Shown piece by piece: positions 1 through 10,299 of a stretch of 64,000 bases of DNA (positions are counted from its first letter, which is position 1; each line of letters starts with the position of its first letter). The DNA is from Theodoxus fluviatilis. Lineage: Eukaryota > Mollusca > Gastropoda > Cycloneritida > Neritidae. A program made the position numbers and the translations under genes. The stretch is from the NCBI GenBank assembly GCA_034096865.1, contig JAWQFJ010000612.1, positions 34,535 through 98,534 of the forward strand, read 5' to 3'. A model generated the notes under the pieces. The model did not search any database. It had not been told where the DNA came from and was given only the letters and a program-made list of their open reading frames with translations.

Positions 1-535
1 TAAAGCGCCGGCTGAAATCTGGGGCAAGAGATAGGACTGTATCAGATTACACCAGGCCAGAGCAGGCAGGAAATTCCCAGCGGGGCCTCTCAACTGAAGA
101 GGTCGATCTGGCACAGGCGTGGGGGATTGTTGGTTTTGAGGGAGGGTGGTGGTATCTAGAACAGTGTTAGGCGATATTAACATAATGGAGTGTTCTACCT
201 TTGACCAGTAAGCTCGCTCACGGCCGCGATACGGATTTTGTGCGGCAGGTGTTTGCAATGTCGTCGCTGTCACAGTCAGCCATAGTGCAGGGTGAAGATT
301 GCGCGGCTGTGTGTTGTCTCGCTTATCTTGTGTCGTGTTCTGCTCTTGTATGATTTTAAGTGACTGGACGTTAGGGCACTTCAATCTTCTACCGTCATCT
401 TTACCGCAGACGACACAAATAATAGCGCCTTTCGATACGGCAGCTTAGAAACAAGCACAAATACAAACTCCGAAGGCGGCTTCCTCATTGTAGTCCAGCA
501 TACGTCCGGAGCCGCTCGATGTCCGCGTCATCAGC
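1..535. other. No recognised gene
   Basis: Mixed-composition unique sequence. No splice-bounded conserved exon, RNA gene or transposon coding region was recognised on either strand. Confidence 0.5.
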
Positions 536-1005
536 TGGAACCCCTGGCTGCGGGGGCCTGCTCCAGTAGCTCAGCCAGGGGCTGCTGGGCTTTCGGGGCC
601 TGCTCCAGTAGCTCAGCCAGGGGCTGCTGGGCTTTCGGGGCCTGCTCCAGTAGCTCAGCCAGGGGCTGCTGGGCTTTCAGGGCCTGCTCCAGTAGCTCAG
701 CCAGGGGCTGCTGGGCTTTCGGGACCTGCTCCAGTAGCTCAGCCAGGGGCTGCTGGGCTTTCGGGGCCTGCTCCAGTAGCTCAGCCAGGGGCTGCTGGGC
801 TTTCGGGACCTGCTCCAGTAGCTCAGCCAGGGGCTGCTGGGCTTTCAAGGCCTGCTCCAGTAGCTCAGCCAGGGGCTGCTGGGCTTTCGGGGCCTGCTTC
901 AGTAGCTCAGCCAGGGGCTGCTGGGCTTTCGGGGCCTGCTCCAGTAGCTCAGCCAGGGGCTGCTGGGCTTTCGGGGCCTGCTCCAGTAGCTCAGCCAGGG
1001 GCTGC
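536..1005. repeat. Minisatellite, 42-bp unit, about 11 copies
   Basis: Head-to-tail units of 42 bp with core GCTCAGCCAGGGGCTGCTGG. Because 42 is a multiple of three, the minus strand is open through the whole array (531-1118) and reads as about 11 copies of a 14-residue unit, QPLAELLEQAPKAQ, from an ATG at 1118 to a stop at 531. Unit-to-unit changes alter residues (E to K, P to L, A to V), and nothing outside the array in that ORF looks like a protein family. It is therefore annotated as a repeat. A lineage-specific repeat protein is not excluded. Confidence 0.85.
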
Positions 1006-1239
1006 CAAAGAGAGCCACAGAGGCTACCGGGGAATACCGGGACAGGGTCAGATCCCTCAGATCCAGCCATGCATTCAAACCAGCCCCATACAGAAGTCGG
1101 CATCAAAATTGGGATCATTAAGAATGCAGCGATTTTGTTCCAAACTGTTTTCTTACATCATCTGACTGACTTGACGTTGCAATATATAACACCCATCTCT
1201 CTTAAAAGGGGAAAACAATCGTTAACGTCTTTTGGTTGT

Positions 1240-1571
1240 GGAATGGCTTACAGAGACGGGCCACGCTAGTGGACTCACCCGAGGAGAGGGGTGTGAGAAA
1301 GACAGCCAAGCTGGCGGGACACACAAGGTAGCAGACCACAGCATCTGATTGGTAAGCGAAATTGCTCTCTTAATCTGCAGGTGGTTCACCGTGATTCACA
1401 CACACAATGGCAAAAGGGTATACAGGTTCGGAGAAGAAAAACCCTCTTAAAAATACAGTCAATCAGGTGTTGTCTTGCGCTAGCTTGTGTGGCCCGCCAA
1501 CGTGGCTGTCTTTCTAACACCCCTCTCTTCGGACGCGTCCACAAGCGTGGTCCGTCTAAGCAAGCCATTCC
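1240..1571. mobile_element. Small inverted-repeat (MITE-like) element, copy 1
   Basis: Two arms of about 90 bp in opposite orientation, 1240-1330 and 1480-1571, separated by a loop of about 150 bp. Both arms share the core GAGGAGAGGGGTGTGAGAAA (right arm imperfect, on the minus strand) followed by CAGCCA and a GGCGGG..CACAAG stretch. The same structure recurs at 7418-7755, so this is a dispersed family and not a chance hairpin. No transposase is present, so it would be non-autonomous. The element ends about 130 bp upstream of the BTB-Kelch start codon. Confidence 0.7.
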
Positions 1572-1680
1572 TGTCATTTCGGTTTCTTATTACTAGTATA
1601 ACGTGGTACCGGGGGAAAGGAGCTCATGATTGTATGTCTGTGCATTCCAACAAGTTGCCTTCATTCCGACTCTGCTGTTC

Positions 1681-1691
1681 TTCCTTTGCAG
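1681..1691 (+). promoter_or_regulatory. Predicted 3' splice site before BTB-Kelch coding exon
   Basis: The pyrimidine-rich run TTCTTCCTTTGCAG ends at 1691, eight bases before the ATG at 1700. This explains why the frame can stay open upstream without being coding. The partner 5' UTR exon was not located. Confidence 0.5.
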
Positions 1692-1699
1692 GTGACGTC

Positions 1700-3304
1700 A
1701 TGACTTGTGGAGAGGAGCAATACCGTGAGCTGCTGACGTCACTGCTTGACGTCATGCAAGACGAAGCCTTTGCAGACCTGAAAGTCCGTCTGGGGGACGG
1801 AGAGGTGCTGGTCAGTCGCCCCCTGGTGGCCGCCTTGTCCCCTGTCTTCCGCCGTATGCTGACCGACCCCATGCGTGAGAAAAACGAGGGAGAGATCGTG
1901 CTGGAGTACGTGTCCAAGGAACACTGGGACATCCTCGTCGCATTCTACCTCACGGGGGAGAGGCGTGTCACTGCAGGCAACGTTGTGCAGATTGTGGAAC
2001 TCGCGCACCTCTTGGACATGAAGAGTCTTGTGCGCCTCTGCAGCCGAGTCCTGTCCGAAAGCGTGGCACTGGAGAACTGGTCCACGTTCCTGGAGATCGC
2101 GAACAAGTACGAGTTGGAGGATTGCATCAAGAGCATCCTGTCTTTCATGGGCAAGAACTTTGAAGCTGTCAGCACCATGGACCAGTTCTGCAAGGTACCG
2201 AAGAAAAATCTTGAAGATATCTTGGCCGATTCTTTTCTGGTGAATTCAGAGGACAGTGTGTGCAAGGCGGTGCTGTCATGGCTGGAGAAGAACCAAGCAG
2301 ACGACGAAACTGCTGAGAAGTTGTCTGAGATGATCAATCTGGAAAATATCTCTGCAACGTGCATGACGCATTTTGTCATGTATCACCCTCAAGTCTTGTC
2401 TTGCGAAGCAGTCCGTCGTAGGGTGGCCAGTTTAGTTCAAAGAAGGTATTCTGCTCTTCCAGACTCTGGGAGAGTTTTCGAGCGACCTGCCATGAAGTCA
2501 GGCAGCCTTCTGGTTCTTGGCAACGACGGCCAACGCTTGTACCTGTATCTTGAAGCAGCAGATCAGTGGCACGACCTCCCTGCAGGGAAAGCCAGCCCAG
2601 AGTTTGCAGCCTGCATGTTCAGGGAATCCCTGTACGTCACAGGAGGAGTAAACACACAGAGGTCCACCTTCGTGCTTCACGAGAAGACCTGGTCCACGGG
2701 CCCTGACCTTATAGAAGGTCGACATAATCATGCAATGGTATGCGCAAACCAAGTCCTGTTCGTGGTTGCTGGAAGTCGCTCTTCGGTGCTACTCTCCTCG
2801 GTGGAAGAACTCCGAGTGCAGTCACGGGATTGGGCAACGGTGGGCTATCTGAGGATCCCCACAGCATCGTGCGGCACTGCGGCAGTGGGCAGCACCATCT
2901 TTGTGGTCGGGGGGACACCACGTGATGCTCAGTACGTCATCCAATCATTTGACACTGTCACCAAAACAGCCAGCGTTCTCCAAACCAAACTTCCGAAAGC
3001 TGTGACCAGCGCCCGAGGTGTGACAGTGGCAGATGGAGCAGTCTTCCTGAGCCGAGAGGGTGATCTCTTCAGCTTGAAGATTTCCCCAGAAGGAGAACCG
3101 TCCCTGGTTCACAATCCGCTCTCCGGTTTCCAAGTGTCATGGCCGTTCGGCCTTCTGGTGGACAGCCACGTCAAAGTGTTCAAAGGGAACAGCAAAGTGG
3201 AATGGTTCTCACTGGATGGAAAGAAGGTCGCGTGGGACACTGCAACTGTGCCAGCATCCTTTGAAGTCAACGCAGTCTTCAGAACCAAGATGGGCATCCT
3301 GTGA
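1700..3304 (+). CDS. BTB-BACK-Kelch protein (KLHL-like), 534 aa
   Basis: The product is a Kelch-like protein. Members of this family are usually substrate adaptors for Cullin-3 ubiquitin ligases, with BTB and BACK binding CUL3 and the Kelch propeller binding the substrate. Visible domains are BTB at about residues 13-120 (FADLKVRLGDGEV, then SPVFRRML), BACK at about 125-235, and Kelch-type repeats at about 270-500 with hydrophobic-GG signatures (SLYVTGG, TIFVVGG). The propeller repeats are degenerate. The open frame extends upstream to 1487 and into an inverted-repeat element. I chose the ATG at 1700 because it opens the BTB domain and lies 8 bases after a good 3' splice site (TTCCTTTGCAG at 1681-1691), which implies a 5' UTR exon upstream. 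The whole coding region is in one exon. Substrate and orthology are unknown. It could be nested in the last visible intron of the minus-strand UNC80 gene or lie beyond its end. Confidence 0.9.
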   Translation: MTCGEEQYRELLTSLLDVMQDEAFADLKVRLGDGEVLVSRPLVAALSPVFRRMLTDPMREKNEGEIVLEYVSKEHWDILVAFYLTGERRVTAGNVVQIVELAHLLDMKSLVRLCSRVLSESVALENWSTFLEIANKYELEDCIKSILSFMGKNFEAVSTMDQFCKVPKKNLEDILADSFLVNSEDSVCKAVLSWLEKNQADDETAEKLSEMINLENISATCMTHFVMYHPQVLSCEAVRRRVASLVQRRYSALPDSGRVFERPAMKSGSLLVLGNDGQRLYLYLEAADQWHDLPAGKASPEFAACMFRESLYVTGGVNTQRSTFVLHEKTWSTGPDLIEGRHNHAMVCANQVLFVVAGSRSSVLLSSVEELRVQSRDWATVGYLRIPTASCGTAAVGSTIFVVGGTPRDAQYVIQSFDTVTKTASVLQTKLPKAVTSARGVTVADGAVFLSREGDLFSLKISPEGEPSLVHNPLSGFQVSWPFGLLVDSHVKVFKGNSKVEWFSLDGKKVAWDTATVPASFEVNAVFRTKMGIL

Positions 3305-4370
3305 TACTCTCCACCTTCCCTTTTCCCGACCTTTCCCTGATGTCGGTCACACTAGCCAAACATTCTTCTTCCATAGAGCAGTCAATTATCTCTCTGTGAA
3401 CATTTGTCAAAGTATGAGAATTCTTCGGAGATCCACACCTGAAGAAATGTCGATACTCATCATTACACAAGAGGAAAAGTCAGCAGGGCCACTGACATCC
3501 TCACTGTTTTGCATGAACTGTGGTAGTAGTGCTTTGTAGATGAATGCGATGACTCACTCTGAGAAGGATGTATACCTTCATTTTGACACCCTTTTGAGTC
3601 TGCTGTTTGAATCGCCCACAGGCTGCCAAAAAGCTACCACACGGTTGCAACTAGATCGCCTTGCGCTTCATCACATACTGGATTACGAGTGCAGGTTCGA
3701 AAAGCAGAAGCAGTCTCATGAGCTGCTAATACTTTTGTATTCAAACGTTACGAAAAGTGTTTTCGTGTACAGAACAACGTTGTACTAACTCAATCATTTG
3801 AAGATTGTTTTGAATAATTTTATTCCGTGCCCAACCCCTTCCCCCACCCCTCCCCCACCTCATCCCCAACCTTTTTTTTCGTGTTTGTGGTGATGCTTAT
3901 TGGCGTTCAAAGTGTGTACCATGCAATGCACAAGATCCCCACAAGTATCTAAAGAACTGGAACAGAACATTCTACAGAAGAATAGTGGCTCACTGTGCCA
4001 GAGAAATCCTCTGCCCATGGAGCAGCAGGTGTGAATGTCTTCTTGGCACCGAATCATTTAGAATTCCACCCAAGGCACTTTGCTTACGACCTCTTACGAG
4101 TTGACTCTTCCACGTGAAAATGTGGCCTTTCATCATGAAACGATGCACATGAGCACGGAGGCAGACTGGCGATATCGTGTCACAGGGAGAACTTGTGTGG
4201 CATTCGACGTGCAAGCAGTAAGGGGAAATGCGCGTTTCATATTTATCTTGAATGTACAACTATGACTCTGTAATGTGTATGTGATGTTATATGCTGGCCC
4301 AGTAAAGCACCAGATGTGCAGACTTTTGTTTTTAAACATAAAGGCACACTGTAACAATTCACCATTTCTA
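3305..4370. other. 3' flank of BTB-Kelch gene
   Basis: This stretch should contain the 3' UTR. No unambiguous AATAAA was fixed as the poly(A) signal and no other gene was recognised. The 82-codon frame at 3540-3788 shows no family features. Confidence 0.4.
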
Positions 4371-4373
4371 TTG

Positions 4374-4512
4374 ACGGATAGATGGATGGATGGATGAACA
4401 AATGGATGGATGGATAGATAATAAATAAATAGATACTTAAATAAATAGATGGATGGATGGATGGACGGACGGACGGACGAGCGGATGGATAGATGGATGA
4501 ATGAATAAATAA
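4374..4512. repeat. GGAT/GGAC tetranucleotide microsatellite
   Basis: Compound microsatellite of GATG, AATA and GGAC tetranucleotides. Long open frames over it on the minus strand (HPSIHPS repeats) are composition artefacts. Confidence 0.9.
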
Positions 4513-5191
4513 GTGTCTGCTCCTTGTTACAATCCTTGGGACTAAAGCTGTCATGAATGTACACATATCATTAGATGGTTTAGCGAGATGAACAGCAAGT
4601 ACAAACGCTAAACAAGAACGCAACGTATACTATGTTTACTCTTTGAATTACCGTAGTGTTGGAAGATAGCAAGAAGTATTCCACAGTTTTACACCATGCC
4701 GTTTTGGGAAGGTTTCAACTATTCAAACTTTGCTTGTGTTCTGTACTGCGTGCGCACGCGCGCGCGTGCTAGTGTTGTGTATGCTTGCTCACCCAAGTGG
4801 ACACTGCATTTTCGTCACCGCAGGATTTACCAACCAAATGGAACATGTTGTTGTGTTGCCCTGTGCCAATTTACAACGTCTTTGCCTCTGTGTGAACATT
4901 TTGCCTTGGATAACAATTAGATGCGGACTTACGCACCTAAATTGAGGCTCATGCAGTGTTGAAGCGATGGTGTAAGCATAGAAATGACGACATGCGTTCC
5001 TTTGATCATTTCAAGAGCCTTCTGCAGGCAAAGGGATTGTTCATCCATGATAACTGCTATGCACGCATGATATTGCATAGGGTAAGCTCTTAGTGCATGA
5101 AACGCACCACCAGGTGGCACTATTCATCTTCAGCAGAAGCGACGCACACTGTGCTATAAACTGCTTATCCGTGTACTTACGTGACGTGCGT

Positions 5192-5194
<3 letters not shown>

Positions 5195-5243
<49 letters not shown>
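5195..5243. repeat. (CT)n microsatellite
   Basis: About 24 uninterrupted CT dinucleotides. Confidence 0.95.
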
Positions 5244-5246
<3 letters not shown>

Positions 5247-5811
5247 CAGCCCGCAATATCCCATCGTTACCCTTTCATCTGCTGGGCGGCGTTCGTGTTA
5301 AGAGCTATGCGAAAATGACTTAATGACTCTGTAAAGAGTGCGCACTTATTTTTACCGTATGGAATACAGATGCAATTGACATTTACCTATCACTGAATTT
5401 GCACGATCCATTTTGCGTTCTGAATATAAAAGAACAAACGCGTGAATACTGAGACAGTATCACTGAATATGTATCATGTAGACTACTGACAATGAGAATC
5501 CTGAAAGCTCAAATATATTGTCGGATTTAGTCTGACATGGATAGTGGACGAGACGAAAAGGTAGACAAAGGTCAGTTGAAAGGGTTGTTAAAAGGTATAG
5601 TTATTTCCTATGTATCGTCATAAAGAAAAGCTTTAACTTTCATATCTGTATTCGATTAAATCTTATGAATGTATTATATGTATCATATTTACGATATGAA
5701 TTGTACTCGTTTTCCTGTAGATGTGGAACTGACTTGTGAAAAGACAGTGCTTTGCTTGGTTGCTTGATGTATTGCGATTTCTGGTTAGAGACATGCGTAC
5801 TCGATAGCCGT

Positions 5812-6575
5812 GTAACGACCCAAAGTATGAACCGACCCAAAGTATGAACCGGAAATCGTCGCAGAGTTATCTGCCCGGCTCTCTCTTTATGCGATTTACC
5901 GCTCCTGCACCTGTTCTTCGCATGGAATATATCCCGACAAACGACGCATTAGTTGCTTTACGAGTGTTTGTGTTTTTGGTGCATTTGTGTCGTTTAACAC
6001 ATAATGTAGCGTTCAAAAAAGTTTTTCCCCGTGAAAAGCCGTCTCCCCTGCCGGAAATAATATGGGAGTCACCTCCCGGTAGTCTGTTTGTAGTCTGGTT
6101 TTATAAAACGCGACCGTTGACTGACTTGGCACGCCCGGGGAGTTATGCTAAGATCCGGCCGCGTGCATATATCTGCGTTTTGTGACAAACGTCTTGCTCG
6201 GCGGTACTGTACTCCATGCACCTTAACGGTGCGCGTGATTCGGGTGTAATCTTAAGCTAAACGACGTTCCGAATGTTTCCGACTTCGACCGTTTCAGCAG
6301 CGCCAATAAACGTCGTTTAGCTTAAGATTACACCCGAATCACGCGCACCGTTAAGGTGCATGGAGTACAGTACCGCCGAGCAAGACGTTTGTCACAAAAC
6401 GCAGATATATTTACGCGGCCGGATCTTAGCATAACTCCCCGGGTGTGCCAAGTCAGTCAGGCGGAGTGGCGGGTGCCGTCTCTTTTTAGAGTCGAATTAT
6501 TAAGAGTACCGGGTAGATAACTCTGCGACGATTTCCGGTTCATACTTTGGGTCGGTTCATACTTTGGGTCGTTAC
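5812..6575. mobile_element. Foldback/inverted-repeat DNA element, 0.76 kb
   Basis: The ends are inverted copies of each other. They start GTAACGACCCAAAGTATGAA and end with its complement, and each contains two tandem copies of a 17-bp CGACCCAAAGTATGAAC motif. The inner arms pair as well: 6080-6275 is the reverse complement of 6308-6470, including GTGCATGGAGTACAGTACCG. Nearly the whole element can fold into a hairpin with a short loop near 6290. The outer flanks share AGCCGTGT (5806-5813 and 6577-6584), which looks like an 8-bp target-site duplication overlapping the termini. No transposase is encoded. The superfamily is not assigned. Confidence 0.8.
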
Positions 6576-7417
6576 AAGCCGTGTATTCTAATGTCCAAGA
6601 ACTTGTATATAGATATCGATAATCAGTAGTATCTTATTGAACTTGTGTGTGTGTGTGTTTGCATATTGATATATCTGACTTGTCTCCAATTTAGTGGACT
6701 CTCTCATGTAGTTATGCAACACAACTTGCATCGGATTCGATGTGAATCATTGCTTAAGCAACGAAAATGCGTGTATTTTTAGAGTTGTAATACTATTTTC
6801 GTCGATTCTTGAAGATGCCTGTATAAATCTGTCTGACATTCCTAGTGAATCGTAGCCACGTCTAACTGAGAACGTTGGTGGTTGAATGTAAATCCCCTAC
6901 AGGACGGTGCTAAGACAATGAAAGAAATTAACTCGTCTCTGTTTATCAAGGTGGATTGCTTAATGTGGCAAATACAATATCAGAAATGCAGCTGTTGCTG
7001 AAAAATCATAAATGTCCTGAAAGATCAGAATCATTTATACAAATCAAATGCCAAATCTTGACAGGTATTTCAAGCGGGCATCAGTAGTTGCAGCGTTTAC
7101 ATTTTGATTTGATATATTTGTCTGATGCTTAACACACATAAGCTCCATTGAAATTAACTAGCCTTTGAAATTAAAAGAATGTTGTTTGTTGTTAAGGGGA
7201 GTGTAGATATCAATTACTTGTATGACTTATTGCGAAAAATATAATCTTTAATAGCTATTATTATTAGATTGCTGTGCAAATAAAGGAACACAAAATCTCA
7301 ACTTTGAAAGTGTTGTTCATTCGAAGCATTCATGTCATTAAGTCGAGTTTTAGTTAGAAACTTCTGAAACCTTCATGCCTCCTGTCGCAAAGTTGATGGC
7401 TTCTTTCTCCCTAAGCC
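6576..7417. other. AT-rich unique sequence, no gene seen
   Basis: No conserved coding exon, RNA gene or repeat structure was recognised apart from a short GT run near 6645. Confidence 0.5.
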
Positions 7418-7755
7418 CATTGGAAGGAAAATCTTGCACAGACGGGCCACACTAGTGGACTCGACCGAGGAGAGGGGTGTGGGAAGGACAGCCAAGCTGG
7501 CGGGCTACACAAGCTGGTGGGCCATGATATCTGATTGACTGACTTTTTACGAAGTTTTTCCAATTCTACAGAATCTGATGTCATTGTGTGTTTGAATCAC
7601 TGTGAATTCTCTGCGGATTTACTGACCGAGGTCGTTTGACAGCCAGATGCTGTTGACCGCTAGCTTGTGGTGCCCGTCAGCTTGGCCCTTTCCTAAACCC
7701 CTCTCCTCGGGCGAGTCTACTAGTGTATCCCATTTTTGTAAGCTTTTTCCATTGG
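7418..7755. mobile_element. Small inverted-repeat (MITE-like) element, copy 2
   Basis: Same architecture as 1240-1571. The left arm is about 7418-7522 and the right arm about 7660-7755, inverted and separated by about 137 bp. Shared motifs include CACTAGTGGACTCG, GAGGAGAGGGGTGTGG and CAAGCTGGCGGG. The two copies differ at many sites, which suggests old insertions. Confidence 0.7.
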
Positions 7756-8109
7756 GGTTGCTAATGTGTGGGATCTCAACACAACTGCATAATCATTCTG
7801 CTGAAGCCGGAATCTACCCCAAGGGAGGAAACTCTTAACATTATTTTTAAAAACAAGCCTCCCGTTTCATACACACTATACACCTCATCATTTGATTAAT
7901 TCTGACTTTTCACGAAAGCTACAGGAAAACATCAGAAATTGGTAACTACAAGAACAGGGATGTCGAGGAACAAACGACCCATTGGGTGCACTGCTTGGAT
8001 GCTGCAGAGACCGAAAACCTTGATGTCCACCAGTAGCGGAAGCGGGCACAGTATACCCCATGGTGCACGCAAGTCGTGCAAACCTGAAGGCAGCAGAGGG
8101 GCACCTGGA

Positions 8110-8145
8110 GTCAGTCAGTCAGTCAGTCAGTCAGTCAGTCAGTGA
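8110..8145. repeat. (AGTC)n microsatellite
   Basis: About nine tandem AGTC units followed by unique sequence. Confidence 0.85.
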
Positions 8146-8904
8146 TAGGAGTTAGGTTTCTGTCTGTGTGGTAAACATGTGTCCTCATGTTCTTGGCAGT
8201 GGATATGGCGTGTGGAGAACAGTTTGTTGTGCAAGGGTTAGGCTCAATCTTTCAGAGAGGGCTGAACGCACGGTTGGATGTGAATGATCTGCCCCTGTCC
8301 AATGCCCTCTGCTAGTCTCTTTGGCTGAACTACAGGAGTAGGTGCCGAAAGCCCAGCAGCCAGGGGTTTCCGCTGATTTAGAAGGCTTCGAGCTGCTCCA
8401 GTCGTATGTTCCTCTTGATACATCAACTGTGTGTGCTTGTACGAAACAAAGCTATCGCCGGCGAGGTTGTCCTGCAGTGCGTGCATGTTATCATATTGGG
8501 AGATAACACCGAATCTGATGACAAAGATGAGGTCTAACTGTCAAGTCTACACCTGTATGTTTGTTATGTATGAAGCTTGAGCTGCAGTTGCCATGTTACC
8601 TACGTATGTGTTGCCGGCATTAGTTTCCTCCGCGGTTGGAGGGTTCTCCTGTTTACCCAGCATGCGCTTCGCCGGCATCTATCACACGCGCACCACAGGA
8701 AGCGCTGCCTAATAAAAGTGTTGCTCAGCATTGACAAGCTTGAGAGCAGCCGCGCGAAACTCAGACATGTTCCGATCACCCCTGACCACCGTAATTCCCT
8801 TCATGTCCATCCTGGTCCTTCGGCAGAGGAAAATATCCGATGCCATGTTCCGAAGAACGCTTGGGCTTCATTTATAGTCAAGTGGAAAGCCATTCAGCCA
8901 TGAT

Positions 8905-9488
8905 GAACTTGATGAGCATCCAGCAAGCTACGACAGGCTTGCTGGGCATCGAGCAAGCTACGACAAGCTTGATGAGCAGCCAGCAAGCTACGACAAGCTT
9001 GGTGGGCATCCAGTAGTCTACGACAAGTTTGATGGACATCCAGCAATCTACGACAAGCATGGTGGGCGTCCAGCAAGCTACGACAAGCTTGATGAGCATC
9101 CAGCAAGCTACGACATGCTTGATTAGCATCCAGTTGTATACGACAAGCTTCATGGACATTCAGCAAGCTACGACAGGCTTGATAAGCATCCAGCAAGCTA
9201 CGACGGGCTTCATAAGCATCCAGCAAGCTACGACGGGCTTGATAAGCATCCAGCAAGCTACGACAAGCTTGATGGACTTCCAGCAAGATACGACAAGCTT
9301 CATGGACATCCAGCAAGCTACGACAGGCTTGATAAGCATCCAGCAAGCTACGACAGGCTTGATAAGCATCCAGCAAGCTACGACAAGCTTGATGGACATC
9401 CAGCAAGCTACGACAAGCTTGATGGACATCCAGCAAGCTACGACAAGCTTGATAAGCATCCAGCAAGCTACGACAAGCTTGGTGGGCA
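8905..9488. repeat. Minisatellite, 30-bp unit, about 20 copies
   Basis: Units of 30 bp with core CATCCAGCAAGCTACGACAA followed by a variable GCTTGATGAG or GCTTGATGGA end. The unit length is divisible by three, so several frames on both strands remain open across the array (for example 9029-9577 plus and 8894-9547 minus). No flanking coding context supports translation. Confidence 0.9.
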
Positions 9489-10065
9489 CCCGAACATGTC
9501 GGCAGTGGCGCCAACAGTGGCAAAGTAGATGTGGGCACCTCAAGCAAGCTATGATTTTACTCGATGACCCCGAGTGACCAGCCCCAATAGTCACTGATGC
9601 CGGACACCTGGGCCTCCATTAAGGCCATGACGTCATGTTCTCATTGTTAGGAAAAGCTACACCTGAATCCGTGTTGTCTTGCAGCGTAACACCAGGAAGG
9701 GTATCTAAGGAGCTGCGTGAGCGGCTCCAGGCAGTCAGCCTAATAGCGCGACTCAGACTGGGTTGGAGGCCCGCCACATCGGGAGGGGCGAGGGAGACAT
9801 GACGGGCAAGGTGTGGCGCCATGACAGAGGGCGGCGACATGGACGATAACGGCCAATCAATAAAGTCACGCCTTGTCTCGAACCCCCAGCTGGCTTCTCA
9901 TGAGATTTACTCTAAGCACTTAAGCCACACTGCAACACACAGGAACACATCGCACATACCACTGATCGTCGCACAAAAGGCGAATGCAAAGTGTGCAGTG
10001 AAATATGGCTTATATGCTATACATTTATCACAAAATGAGCACGTTTCTGGAAGCAAATGTTGAAA

Positions 10066-10090
10066 TGGGGGGGGGGGGGGGGTGGGGGGG
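10066..10090. repeat. Poly-G tract
   Basis: A run of G with one T interruption, at the edge of an otherwise unremarkable region. Confidence 0.9.
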
Positions 10091-10299
10091 AGAAGCATAA
10101 TAAAGCGGTAGTGTTCAGCGTGGTCGAAAGTATCTTGATTTCATAGTTGAGACTGTTTTTGGACACAATTGACGCGGTGCAAGAAACAATACGAGGCGAT
10201 ACGTTTTGCGCCGCACGAAGCAACCAAAATATCAACGTGAACGAAGGATTCTGATTATAATACCAGGTAGTTTTGGCAGAATGTTGTTGTCGCGGTTAA

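Noticed and set aside
1487..1699. N-terminal extension of the BTB-Kelch protein
   Set aside because: The upstream frame runs through an inverted-repeat element and a 3' splice site; the BTB domain starts properly at the ATG at 1700.
5844..6185. 113-codon plus frame
   Set aside because: Lies inside the palindromic foldback element; no family motif.
9029..9577. 182-codon plus and 217-codon minus repeat frames
   Set aside because: 30-bp period keeps several frames open on both strands; no independent coding evidence.
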